Of a stretch of 64,000 nt of DNA, positions 1 through 7,936 are shown piece by piece (the stretch's first letter is position 1; the number at the start of each line of letters is the position of its first letter). The notes under the pieces were generated by a model that was not told the DNA's origin, ran no database searches, and saw only the letters and a list, made by a program, of their open reading frames with translations. This DNA comes from Hydrogenophaga sp. (GTDB lineage: Bacteria > Pseudomonadota > Gammaproteobacteria > Burkholderiales > Burkholderiaceae_C): NCBI RefSeq assembly GCF_030373245.1, contig NZ_JAUCZF010000006.1, positions 62,001-126,000 on the forward strand, read 5' to 3'. The translations under genes and the position numbers were made by a program.

Positions 1-1
1 G

Positions 2-946
2 GCGCAGCTCACTTTTGTGCTGATTTACGCCATCGTCGGTCTGGGGCTGATGCTGCTCGCCGGCTTTACCGGGCTGTTTTCGCTCGGGCATGCGGCCTTC
101 CTCGGCGTGGGCGCCTACACGCAGGCGATCATGGTCAATTCCGGCATTCCGTTTCCGATTGCCATCGCCTGCGCCGGTCTTCTGTCGGCCGCCGTGGGCA
201 TGGTGGTTGGCCTGCCGGCCTTGCGCGTCAAGGGCATTTACCTCGGCATGGCGACGCTCGCGTTTGGCTTCATCGTCGAAGAAGGCATGGCGCGCTGGGA
301 GTCGGTCACCGGTGGCAACGCAGGTCTGATGGTGAACTACCCCGCCATGTTCGGCTGGACGCTGGACAGCACCAACGAGTTCTATTTTCTCTGCCTGATC
401 ATCACCATCGGCGCCACGCTGGGCATCGTCAACCTGATGCGCTCCAGCACCGGGCGCGCGTTTGTGGCCATCCGAGACTCAGAAATTTCGGCCCAGAGCA
501 TGGGCATTCACCTGGCCCGGTACAAGACCCTGAGCTTCGCCATCTCCGCGGCGTTGGCCGGAATCGGGGGCGCGCTGTATGCCCACAAGATCCAGTTTCT
601 CTCGCCCGAGCAGTTCAGCATCATCCAGTCGATCGATTTGCTGCTGATGGTCGTGATCGGCGGGCTGGGCTCGATCCACGGCGCGTTCCTGGGCGCGATC
701 TTCCTGATCGTGATGCCGCAATTGATCGCCATCGCCAAGGACTTCCTGCCCACCGCCATCGGTCAGGCCACTGGTCTGCAAGGCACGGTCTATGGCCTGA
801 TGTTGATTGCCTTCGTGCTGTTCGAGCCCATGGGCCTGTACGGGCGATGGCTCAAGATCCGGACCTATCTCCAGCTGTTTCCGTTCTACCGCAAGGGCAT
901 GTTCAAGCGGCAAAAGAGCTTCCAGAAATCGGACCGCCTGAAATGA
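2..946 (+). CDS. livM: Branched-chain amino acid-type ABC transporter permease (LivM family), 5' end outside window
   Basis: Inner-membrane permease of a HAAT-type ABC importer. About 314 residues are visible; the frame is open to the first base of the window, so the true start lies upstream and the GTG at 17 is probably internal. Strongly hydrophobic, with repeated membrane segments; the run VVIGGLGSIHGAFLGA near residue 215 is the conserved cytoplasmic EAA-like loop of LivH/LivM proteins that contacts the ATPases. A basic C-terminal tail follows. It is followed by LivG and LivF, so the usual order HMGF is expected, with livH just upstream of the window. The substrate cannot be read from the sequence; many transporters of this family carry aromatic or short organic acids, and the CoA ligase downstream makes that plausible. 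Confidence 0.93.
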   Translation, partial: AQLTFVLIYAIVGLGLMLLAGFTGLFSLGHAAFLGVGAYTQAIMVNSGIPFPIAIACAGLLSAAVGMVVGLPALRVKGIYLGMATLAFGFIVEEGMARWESVTGGNAGLMVNYPAMFGWTLDSTNEFYFLCLIITIGATLGIVNLMRSSTGRAFVAIRDSEISAQSMGIHLARYKTLSFAISAALAGIGGALYAHKIQFLSPEQFSIIQSIDLLLMVVIGGLGSIHGAFLGAIFLIVMPQLIAIAKDFLPTAIGQATGLQGTVYGLMLIAFVLFEPMGLYGRWLKIRTYLQLFPFYRKGMFKRQKSFQKSDRLK

Positions 947-950
947 CCCA

Positions 951-1020
951 CCCCCGCGTCGCTTCGCTCTACCCCCTCAAGGGGGCAATGCCTGCGGTCT
1001 GGCAAAGCCAGTCCCGCGGC
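951..1020. repeat. GC-rich palindromic intergenic repeat, copy 1
   Basis: Fills most of the livM-livG gap. It has a block CGCGTCGCTTCGCTCTACC, then CCCCT-CAAG-GGGGC able to form a hairpin, then GGCAAAGCC. The same arrangement recurs at 2761-2820 and 24391-24458, with relatives at 1903-1960, 8153-8240, 10293-10402 and 12101-12172. No coding potential is apparent. Confidence 0.75.
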
Positions 1021-1057
1021 ATTCTGGGTCGAGACACTTCTCTTCGGAGTCGCCTGC

Positions 1058-1885
1058 ATGAGTAACGACATCCTGCTCTCAGCAAAAAACCTCAGCGTGC
1101 GCTTTGGTGGCGTGCTGGCGGTGAACAACGTGAGCTTCGACGTGAAACGCGGCGAGGTGTTCACGCTGATCGGCCCCAACGGCGCGGGCAAGACCACGGT
1201 ATTCAACCTGATCAGCCGCATCTACACGCCCACCACCGGCTCCATCGATTTCGCTGGGCCGCAAGGCATGCTGCGCCTGACCGATCAGCCGCCGCACCAG
1301 ATCGCCAGCCTGGGCATCGCGCGGACCTTCCAGAACATCGAGCTCTTTGAACACGCCACCGTTCTGCAAAATCTGCTGATCGGACGCCACACCCATCGCC
1401 GCACCGGCTTGTGGAGCGAGATCTTCTTCACGAGCAAGACCCGGGCTGCGGAGATCGAGGCCCGGGAAAAGGTGGAGCATGTGATCGAGCTGCTCGACCT
1501 TCAGCATCACCGTGAATCGATGGTGGCCGGTCTGCCGTATGGTGTGCGCAAGGTGGTGGAGCTGGCACGCGCGCTGTGCACAGAGCCGCAACTGCTGCTG
1601 CTGGACGAGCCGTCCTCTGGGCTGAATGTGGAGGAAACCGACGACATGGCGTTCTGGATCACCGACATCAAGAACGAGCTCGGCATCACGGTACTCATGG
1701 TTGAGCACGACATGAGCCTGGTGTCCAAGGTGTCTGACCGGGTGCTGGCCATGAGCATGGGCGAAGAACTGGCCACCGGGTCGCCGTCGGAAGTGCAGTC
1801 GCATCCGGGCGTGATCGAAGCCTACCTCGGCTCGGTGGACGATGTGTCCAACCTGCGCCGCGAAAACCACAAGGTGGCTGCATGA
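1058..1885 (+). CDS. livG: Branched-chain amino acid-type ABC transporter ATP-binding protein (LivG family)
   Basis: Cytoplasmic ATPase that powers the LivM-containing importer together with LivF. 275 residues, normal for LivG. Walker A is GPNGAGKT at residues 39-46; Walker B is LLLLDEPSSGLN; the H-loop is in VLMVEHDMSLV. The signature region reads LPYGVRKVVELARAL, where LivG proteins often have a Q-R pair after LPYG, a mild variation. Starts with ATG after a repeat-filled 111-bp gap behind livM. The last residues are followed by a 79-bp gap, again containing repeat-like sequence, before livF. Confidence 0.93.
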   Translation: MSNDILLSAKNLSVRFGGVLAVNNVSFDVKRGEVFTLIGPNGAGKTTVFNLISRIYTPTTGSIDFAGPQGMLRLTDQPPHQIASLGIARTFQNIELFEHATVLQNLLIGRHTHRRTGLWSEIFFTSKTRAAEIEAREKVEHVIELLDLQHHRESMVAGLPYGVRKVVELARALCTEPQLLLLDEPSSGLNVEETDDMAFWITDIKNELGITVLMVEHDMSLVSKVSDRVLAMSMGEELATGSPSEVQSHPGVIEAYLGSVDDVSNLRRENHKVAA

Positions 1886-1902
1886 GAAACACAAAGCCGT
1901 CC

Positions 1903-1960
1903 CAGGTTTCGAACGCCCCCATGGGGGGCAGCGCCGTCTGCGCGGCAACCAGCTTGGGGG
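1903..1960. repeat. Degenerate GC-rich palindromic repeat, copy 2
   Basis: The livG-livF gap carries CGCCCCCATGGGGGGC, a near-perfect hairpin, flanked by GCGCCGTCTGCGCGGC. It resembles the hairpin core of the repeat at 951-1020 but is more divergent. Confidence 0.45.
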
Positions 1961-1964
1961 CAGC

Positions 1965-2753
1965 ATGAGCGTGGCCACCACCGACGAGCCAGTACTCAGG
2001 CTGCTCAACGTCGAAAGCTCTTACGGTCCGATCAAGGCCATTCGGGGAGTCAGTCTGCAGGTGCGCCGCGGCGAGATCGCCACGGTGCTGGGCTCCAACG
2101 GCGCGGGCAAGACCACCATCCTGAAGACCATCAGCGGCATCATCGATCCACGCAAAGGGTCGATCGATTTCAAGGGCGAGAACATCACCGCCAAGGATCC
2201 CGCCTTCATCGTGCAACAAGGTCTGTCGCACGTACCCGAAGGGCGCGAGGTGTTTCCGCTGCTTTCGGTGCGCGACAACCTGCTGATGGGCGCCTACACA
2301 CGCAAGGACCGCGATGGCGTGGCGCGCGACATGGAATCGGTGTTTGCCTACTTTCCCATCCTGCGCGAGCGCGCTGCGCAAGACGCCGGCCTGCTCTCGG
2401 GCGGCCAACAACAGATGCTCGCCATCAGCCGGGCGCTCATGGCCAACCCCGACCTGATCCTGCTTGACGAGCCCAGCCTGGGCCTGAGCCCGAAGCTGAC
2501 CAAGGAAATCTTCGAGATCGTGGTGCGCATCAACCGCGAGCGCGGCACCACCATCCTGCTGGTCGAACAAAACGCCAACATGGCGCTCAACGCGTCCGAC
2601 TACGGCTATGTGCTGGAGAACGGCCGCATCGTCATGGAAGACACCTGCGCCCACCTGCGCGAGAAGGACGACATCAAGGAGTTCTACCTGGGCATGAAGG
2701 AAGAAGGCGTGCGCGCTGACCGGCGCTGGAAAAAGAAGAAGAACTGGAGGTAG
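1965..2753 (+). CDS. livF: Branched-chain amino acid-type ABC transporter ATP-binding protein (LivF family)
   Basis: Second ATPase of the importer, 262 residues from the ATG at 1965 (an upstream in-frame ATG at 1842 lies inside livG and is not credible). Walker A GSNGAGKT at residues 43-50, signature LLSGGQQQML, Walker B LILLDEPSLGLSP, H-loop in ILLVEQNANMAL. The KEFYLGM-type ending of LivF is present as IKEFYLGMKEE, followed by a short basic tail. Partner of LivG; the two form the NBD heterodimer under LivH/LivM. Confidence 0.94.
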   Translation: MSVATTDEPVLRLLNVESSYGPIKAIRGVSLQVRRGEIATVLGSNGAGKTTILKTISGIIDPRKGSIDFKGENITAKDPAFIVQQGLSHVPEGREVFPLLSVRDNLLMGAYTRKDRDGVARDMESVFAYFPILRERAAQDAGLLSGGQQQMLAISRALMANPDLILLDEPSLGLSPKLTKEIFEIVVRINRERGTTILLVEQNANMALNASDYGYVLENGRIVMEDTCAHLREKDDIKEFYLGMKEEGVRADRRWKKKKNWR

Positions 2754-2760
2754 ATGTGAC

Positions 2761-2820
2761 TCCCCCCGCAGCGCTTCGCGCTACCCCCCAGGGGGCGGCA
2801 CTGGTCACCCGGCAAAGCCG
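2761..2820. repeat. GC-rich palindromic intergenic repeat, copy 3
   Basis: Begins just after the livF stop. Contains CAGCGCTTCGCGCTACC, the hairpin core CCCCC-CAG-GGGGGC, and a CCGGCAAAGCCGG stem. Clearly the same family as 951-1020 and 24391-24458. Confidence 0.75.
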
Positions 2821-2888
2821 GTTCCACGGTGCCCTGGACCGCGTCTTCTCACGCGCACCACACTTGGCTTCGGCGTTGGACATCTAGC

Positions 2889-4745
2889 ATGAGCACTCTC
2901 TGGGATCTTTCCGGTATCCAGCCTAGGACTGACATCGTCCTGCCTGGCGAAACCATTCCTGCCTTGTTCTGGAACGGTGTGAAAGCGCGCGGGCCCCAGG
3001 TCTGGATGCGGCAGAAGGACTACGGCATCTGGCGCAGCTGGAGCTGGGACCAGACGGGTGAGGCCGTGCGGGAAATCGCCAACGGCTTGATCGCTCTCGG
3101 GTTTGCAGAGCGCGAAACCGCGTCCATCCTGTCCAATACCACCATCGAGTGGGTCTTGTGCGATCTGGCGGTGCTCAGTGCCAACGGTGTGTCCAACGGC
3201 ATCTACCCCACCGATGCGGCCGAGCAGGTGCAGTACCTGTGCGAGGACTCGGGCACCACGGTGCTGTTTGTCGAAGACGACGAGCAGCTCGACAAGGCAC
3301 TCGCCGTGCGCGAGCAACTGCCCCGCCTGCGCAAGATCATCGTGGGCGACATGGAAGGTCTGCGTGAGCTGAACGACCCGCAGGTGATGAGCCTGGACGC
3401 GCTGCGCGAGCTCGGTCGCCAACACGCTCGCACCCACCCGCAAGCGCTGGAGACGCGCATTGCGGCGAGCAGGCCAGAAGACCTGGCGATCCTGGTCTAC
3501 ACCTCGGGCACCACCGGACGACCCAAGGGCGCAATGCACAGCCATGAGGGTCTGGTCTACACCGTGCGCGGCTACAACACGCTGATTGCGCGCGATGAGA
3601 ACGACGAGTGCATGTGTTTCCTGCCGCTGTGCCACATTGCCGAGCGCATGGGCGGCGAGTATTTTTCGCTCTACACCGGCGCCAGACTCAACTTCGTGGA
3701 GAACCCCGAGACGGTCCCCGAAAACGTGCGCGAGATCGCACCCACCGTGTTCACCGCCGTGCCGCGCGTGTGGGAGAAGTTTTATTCCGGGGTGATGATT
3801 TCGCTCAAGGAAGCGGGTGCGCTGCAGCAGGCCGCGTATGCCTGGGCCATCGGCATTGGTCAGCGCGTGGCCGATCTGGTGATGGCGAAGCAGCCGGTAC
3901 CGGGTTCGCTCAGGCTGCAATTCCACTTCGCGCGACTGCTGGTGCTCAACAACGTGCGCAAGCTGATCGGCATCCACCGCGCGCGCTTTCTCGTCACCGG
4001 CGCAGCACCCATTTCGCCCGATCTGGTGCGCTGGTACCTGGCGCTGGGTGTGCCCATGCTGGAAGTCTGGGGCATGACCGAGACCTGCGGCGCCTCCACG
4101 GGGATCCCGGCCGAGCGCATCAAGCCCGGCTCGATTGGCCCGGCGGCGCAATACAACGAAGTCCGGCTGGACCCGGTCACCAGCGAAATCCAGGTGCGCG
4201 GCAAGAACGTGTTCATGGGATACCTGAACCTGCCAGAAAAAACCGCCGAGACCATCAGCGCCGACGGCTGGCTGCACACGGGCGATGTGGGTGTGGTCGA
4301 TGAGGAAGGGTTTTTCCGCATCACCGACCGCATGAAAGACATCATCATCACCGCAGGGGGCAAGAACATCACGCCCAGCGAGCTGGAGAACGAGCTCAAG
4401 TTCTCCCCCTACGTGACCGACGCGGTCGTGATCGGCGACAAGCGGCCCTACCTCACCGTGATCATCATGATCGACCAGGAAAACGTGGAGAAGTACGCGC
4501 AGGACCACGATGTGCCCTTCTCCAACTACGCAAGCCTGACACGAGCACCCGAGGTGCAGGCGCTGATCCAGACCGAGATTGACCGGGTCAACAAGAAGTT
4601 TGCCCGGGTCGAACAGATCAAGAAGTTCTTCCTGCTCGACACCCAGCTTTCGGCCGAAGACGAAGAACTCACCCCCACCATGAAGCTCAAACGCCAGCTG
4701 GTGCAGAAGAAATACGCCGAGCAGATCGACGCCATGTACCGCTGA
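2889..4745 (+). CDS. AMP-dependent acyl-CoA synthetase (long-chain/FadD15-like)
   Basis: Acid:CoA ligase that forms an acyl-adenylate and then the CoA thioester. 618 residues from ATG 2889. The AMP-binding signature VYTSGTTGRPKGAMHSH lies near residues 204-220, WGMTETCGAST near 395, and the C-terminal hinge motif GWLHTGDVGVVDEEG near 460. Length and the C-terminal extension match the long-chain fatty-acid-CoA ligase (FadD15-like) group rather than the shorter benzoate-type ligases. It sits between the importer ATPases and the binding protein, so it probably activates the imported acid. The exact substrate is not readable from sequence. Confidence 0.9.
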   Translation: MSTLWDLSGIQPRTDIVLPGETIPALFWNGVKARGPQVWMRQKDYGIWRSWSWDQTGEAVREIANGLIALGFAERETASILSNTTIEWVLCDLAVLSANGVSNGIYPTDAAEQVQYLCEDSGTTVLFVEDDEQLDKALAVREQLPRLRKIIVGDMEGLRELNDPQVMSLDALRELGRQHARTHPQALETRIAASRPEDLAILVYTSGTTGRPKGAMHSHEGLVYTVRGYNTLIARDENDECMCFLPLCHIAERMGGEYFSLYTGARLNFVENPETVPENVREIAPTVFTAVPRVWEKFYSGVMISLKEAGALQQAAYAWAIGIGQRVADLVMAKQPVPGSLRLQFHFARLLVLNNVRKLIGIHRARFLVTGAAPISPDLVRWYLALGVPMLEVWGMTETCGASTGIPAERIKPGSIGPAAQYNEVRLDPVTSEIQVRGKNVFMGYLNLPEKTAETISADGWLHTGDVGVVDEEGFFRITDRMKDIIITAGGKNITPSELENELKFSPYVTDAVVIGDKRPYLTVIIMIDQENVEKYAQDHDVPFSNYASLTRAPEVQALIQTEIDRVNKKFARVEQIKKFFLLDTQLSAEDEELTPTMKLKRQLVQKKYAEQIDAMYR

Positions 4746-4788
4746 AGTCAGAAACCAGTTTTTCCCCACCACCCAGGAGACAACCCCC

Positions 4789-5955
4789 ATGAAAATTTCC
4801 CTGAGCCTGATCGGCGCCGCCTTGGCGCTCACCACCGGCGCTGCCCTGGCGCAGTCCCAGGGTGTGAGCAAGAACGAAATCGTGCTGGGCTCGATCCAGG
4901 ACCTGTCGGGACCGATCGCCGGTTTTGGCAAACAGATCCGCAACGGCATGATGCTGCGCGTGGACGAAGCCAACGAACAAGGCGGCGTGAACGGCCGCAA
5001 GATCCGGCTGCTGGTGGAAGATTCCAAGTACGACCCCCGCAATGCGGTGCTCGCTGCGCAAAAACTCGTCAACCAGGAGAAGATCTTTGCCATGGTGGGC
5101 CACCTCGGTACCGCGCAAAACATGGCCGCCATGCCGGTGCAATTCCAGAAGAACGTGATCAACTTCTTCCCGGTGACCGCAGCGCGCCAGATGTACGACC
5201 CGTTTCACAAGCTGAAGTACGCCTTTGCTGCGCCCTACTACGACCAGATGCGCGTGGGTGTACCCAAGCTGGCCAAGGAAAAAGGTGCCAAGAAGGTCTG
5301 TGCGATGTACCAGGACGACGAGTTCGGCCTGGAAGTCTTGCGGGGCGCTGAAGAAGGCCTCAAGGCCGCGGGCATGGCCATGGCAGAGACCACCAGCTTC
5401 AAGCGAGGTGCCACCGACTTTTCATCCCAGATGCAGAAGCTGGCGGCAGAAAAGTGCGACTTCGTGGTGATGGGCACCATCATCCGCGAGACCATCGGCG
5501 GCATCGCCACAGCCAAGCGCCTGGGCTTCAATCCCACCTTCCTGGGCTCCAGCGCTTCGTACACCGACCTGATCCACAAGCTGGGTGGCCCAGCCATGAA
5601 CGGTTTCTACTCCACCATGGCGACGCAGCATCCCTACGCCGACGATCCTTCGCAGAACATCCGCTTCTGGGCCAACAAGTACCAGACCAAGTTCAGCGAA
5701 GAACCCACCGTCTTCTCTGTCTATGGCTACCAGCTGGTCGACGCGTTTCTCAAGGCCGCGGGCAAGGCGGGCAACAACCTGACCACCGAGAGCTTCATCA
5801 AGGCCATGGACACCATGGTGATTCCACCCGACATGTTCGGTACCGCAGAGATGACCTTCAGCCCCACCAAGCGCCTGGGCAGCGATGCCACCCGCATGTC
5901 CCAGATCCAGGACGGCAAGTGGAAGGTGGTTTCGGACTACATGAACACCAAGTGA
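4789..5955 (+). CDS. ABC transporter periplasmic substrate-binding protein (LivK/Peripla_BP_6 type)
   Basis: 388-residue type I periplasmic binding protein. A classic signal peptide ends at ALAQ near residue 22; the mature protein opens with the family motif NEIVLGSIQDLSGPIAGFG, and TSFKRGATDFSSQMQKL near 205 is typical of this family. Good ribosome site (AGGAGA, 9 nt before ATG). It ends the transporter operon and is followed by a terminator. It captures the ligand for the LivMGF complex; which ligand is not known. Confidence 0.93.
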   Translation: MKISLSLIGAALALTTGAALAQSQGVSKNEIVLGSIQDLSGPIAGFGKQIRNGMMLRVDEANEQGGVNGRKIRLLVEDSKYDPRNAVLAAQKLVNQEKIFAMVGHLGTAQNMAAMPVQFQKNVINFFPVTAARQMYDPFHKLKYAFAAPYYDQMRVGVPKLAKEKGAKKVCAMYQDDEFGLEVLRGAEEGLKAAGMAMAETTSFKRGATDFSSQMQKLAAEKCDFVVMGTIIRETIGGIATAKRLGFNPTFLGSSASYTDLIHKLGGPAMNGFYSTMATQHPYADDPSQNIRFWANKYQTKFSEEPTVFSVYGYQLVDAFLKAAGKAGNNLTTESFIKAMDTMVIPPDMFGTAEMTFSPTKRLGSDATRMSQIQDGKWKVVSDYMNTK

Positions 5956-5989
5956 TCTGCCGCGCCGCCTGATCGATCAGGCCTGGCAC

Positions 5990-6025
5990 AAAAGCCGCCA
6001 TTGCCCCGTGCGATGGCGGCTTTTT
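5990..6025 (+). terminator. Rho-independent terminator of the transporter/ligase operon
   Basis: Stem AAAGCCGCCAT / ATGGCGGCTTT separated by an 11-nt loop and followed by a T-rich run (TTTTTCTTT). It lies about 35 bp after the binding-protein stop codon. Confidence 0.9.
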
Positions 6026-6063
6026 CTTTGACCTGGGCTACCCACCTGCACCAACATGCCGCC

Positions 6064-6456
6064 ATGAACGCCACCACCGCTGCCCTCCTGGCCGACGCCC
6101 TGCTCGTCCTGCATGTGGGCGTGGTGCTGTTCGTGGTCGGCCTGCTGCCGCTGATCCTGATCGGTGGTGCGCTGGGCTGGCGATGGGTGCGCAACGTCAG
6201 ATTGCGACTCACCCACCTTGCCCTGATGGTCTTCATTGCGGCCCAGGCCTGGCTCGGCCAGCTGTGTCCACTCACCGTCTGGGAGCAGGACCTGCGCCGC
6301 CTCGCGGGCGAGACGGCCTACCGCGAAAGCTTCATCGAACACTGGCTCTCGCGCCTGCTGTATTGGGAAGCCCCGTGGTGGGTGTTCGTGGCGGCGTACA
6401 CGGGGTTTGCGGTGCTGGTGGCAGCCGCCTGGAGATGGGTCAGGCCCAGGCCATGA
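6064..6456 (+). CDS. DUF2784 family small membrane protein
   Basis: 130 residues with three to four predicted membrane helices. The pattern LVLHVGVVLFVVGLLPLILIG, then QAWLGQLCPLTVWEQDLR, then a C-terminal YWEAPWWVFVAAYTGF and WVRPRP is diagnostic of DUF2784. ATG 6064 was chosen because the family starts with the short LLADALL helix; an earlier in-frame codon lies inside the terminator. Function unknown; inner membrane by composition. Alone on this strand, convergent with the SWIB gene. Confidence 0.85.
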   Translation: MNATTAALLADALLVLHVGVVLFVVGLLPLILIGGALGWRWVRNVRLRLTHLALMVFIAAQAWLGQLCPLTVWEQDLRRLAGETAYRESFIEHWLSRLLYWEAPWWVFVAAYTGFAVLVAAAWRWVRPRP

Positions 6457-6600
6457 GCTGGGTCATGGCTGGCACCAGCTGATGCCGGTCGCGCGAAACC
6501 GATCGAACCCGGTGGGCACATCGGATGAAGATCGGTACGCGGAAGACCTCAGTCGATCGCTCTTAGGCAGGGCACGAGCGCCGAGCGCGGTGAGATCCCG

Positions 6601-6858
6601 TCAGCTCAGGTGCTTGCCCACCAGCCCGGTCATCTCGAACATGGTGACTTCATCTTTTCCGAAAACCGCCTTGAGCTTGGCGTCCGCCAAGATGTTTCGC
6701 TTGTTTTTCGGATTCTGAAGATTGTTGGCCTTGATGTACTCCCACATCAGCTTCACAACTTCGGTGCGGGGTTGCGGCGCTGCACCGATCACAGCGGCCA
6801 GCTCGGCACTGGGAGTGAGGGCACGATTGAATGCGGTTTGCTTCTTGGCAGTGGTCAT
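6601..6858 (-). CDS. SWIB/MDM2 domain-containing protein
   Basis: 85 residues and essentially all one SWIB domain: VVKLMWEYIKANNLQNPKNK followed by ILADAKLKAVFGKDEVTMF is the domain core. The ATG at 6858 gives the short lysine-rich lead MTTAKKQTAF normal for bacterial members; an upstream in-frame ATG at 7005 would overlap the next gene. SWIB domains are best known from eukaryotic chromatin remodelling, but stand-alone copies occur in Chlamydiae and many Burkholderiales, where a nucleoid or DNA-binding role is suspected rather than shown. Confidence 0.88.
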   Translation of the reverse strand: MTTAKKQTAFNRALTPSAELAAVIGAAPQPRTEVVKLMWEYIKANNLQNPKNKRNILADAKLKAVFGKDEVTMFEMTGLVGKHLS

Positions 6859-7001
6859 TTGAAACTTACTGGTTAAAAGCCCGATTCTAGGGCGTGCTTT
6901 CGATCGCCCTGGAATCACGTGCCGACGAGCCATCGATTCAGAGCGCTTCTTGTCCGCTACAGCGGCGTGTTGGATGACCGCCATAGGGGCGATTACGTCA
7001 A

Positions 7002-7436
7002 TCAACAGCCATCAGCACGCCGCGCCTCGACCTCGAATCGGTTGTCCCAGTAGGCATCACGCCCACACAGCCACTGCCAGAGGCTGGAGCCGAGGTAAGC
7101 AGGCAGGAACAGCGGCCCCCAGCGCTCATACTGAGCCACGTGCACCCGCTCATGCGCACGCCACTGATCAAGCGACGCCTGATCGACCGCCAGCACCACA
7201 TGGTCGAGCGTGATGGCAGCAAACGGAAGCCGCCATGCGCCCTGGCGCGGGAAACGGCCGGTGTCAGCCAGCGCAAGCTCCAGCACACCATGGACCCGCT
7301 GCGGGCGAGCCCCGCCCAGCCACCAGGCCGCGCCGAGCACCAAGCCCAGCAGCGTGTAAGGCGATGCCCAGGCCAGTCGCAGTACCCGCAACAGGCGGGA
7401 CGTGGGTGCCGGCGCAGCCGGGGCGCGAGGCACCAT
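7002..7436 (-). CDS. Small membrane-anchored protein with an HExxH motif
   Basis: 144 residues. A hydrophobic segment at about 24-42 (YTLLGLVLGAAWWLGG) could anchor it in the membrane. HERVHVAQYERWG at 95-107 contains an HExxH zinc motif followed by a conserved-looking aromatic stretch and LFLPAYLGSSLWQW. The pattern fits a minimal zinc-metalloprotease-like protein, but no third zinc ligand can be identified with certainty; I do not recognise a named family. It is five bases downstream of the thioesterase gene on the same strand, so it may be cotranscribed with the acyl-CoA operon. Confidence 0.65.
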   Translation of the reverse strand: MVPRAPAAPAPTSRLLRVLRLAWASPYTLLGLVLGAAWWLGGARPQRVHGVLELALADTGRFPRQGAWRLPFAAITLDHVVLAVDQASLDQWRAHERVHVAQYERWGPLFLPAYLGSSLWQWLCGRDAYWDNRFEVEARRADGC

Positions 7437-7441
7437 TGCCC

Positions 7442-7936
7442 TCAGGAAACGATGTAGGCGCCTGCGCCGGTGGACAGCAGCTTGCCGTCTGCGGCCAGGA
7501 ACTCCATGCGGGTGGAGGCCACGCGCGAGCCCAGGCGCATGACCTCGGCGCGCAGTTCGAAGTGGTCACTGATGGCGGGGCGCAGGTAATCGATGCGCAA
7601 GTCGATGGTGCCGAGTTTGCCGAAGCGATGCAGGCGCTGCACGGGGGGCTCGTTCATGTGGCGCGCACCGATGGCGGCCATGCAGGCCAGGCCACCCATG
7701 GCGTCCAGGCAGGCGCTGATGACGCCGCCGTGGATGCGGTTGTGGCTGTAGTGACCGACCAGCTCGGGCTTCATGTTGATGCGCGCGGTCACCTTGTCGG
7801 GCTTGATGGCGGTGATCTTCAAGCCCAGCACTTGGTTGAACACAATTTTTTCTTCAAACAGTTGTCTGAGCGCGTCGACAAACTCCGTCTCGAATGCATC
7901 GGGGGTGATTGGGGCGGTCGCGGTGGTTGGGGTCAT
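7442..7936 (-). CDS. Hotdog-fold thioesterase (PaaI/YigI-like)
   Basis: About 164 residues. The hotdog core is visible as HNRIHGGVISACLDAMGGLA, where HGG and the following acidic residue are characteristic of acyl-CoA thioesterases, and GTIDLRIDYLRP further on. Start assigned to the ATG at 7936, which overlaps the stop of the preceding dehydrogenase by 4 nt; an ATG nine bases earlier is also possible. Last gene of the catabolic operon, so it may release CoA from dead-end acyl-CoA intermediates. Confidence 0.85.
   Translation of the reverse strand: MTPTTATAPITPDAFETEFVDALRQLFEEKIVFNQVLGLKITAIKPDKVTARINMKPELVGHYSHNRIHGGVISACLDAMGGLACMAAIGARHMNEPPVQRLHRFGKLGTIDLRIDYLRPAISDHFELRAEVMRLGSRVASTRMEFLAADGKLLSTGAGAYIVS

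Noticed and set aside
2805..5162. Long minus-strand open frame opposite the CoA ligase and binding-protein genes
   Set aside because: Antisense to two clearly recognisable genes on the plus strand; composition is that of a shadow frame.
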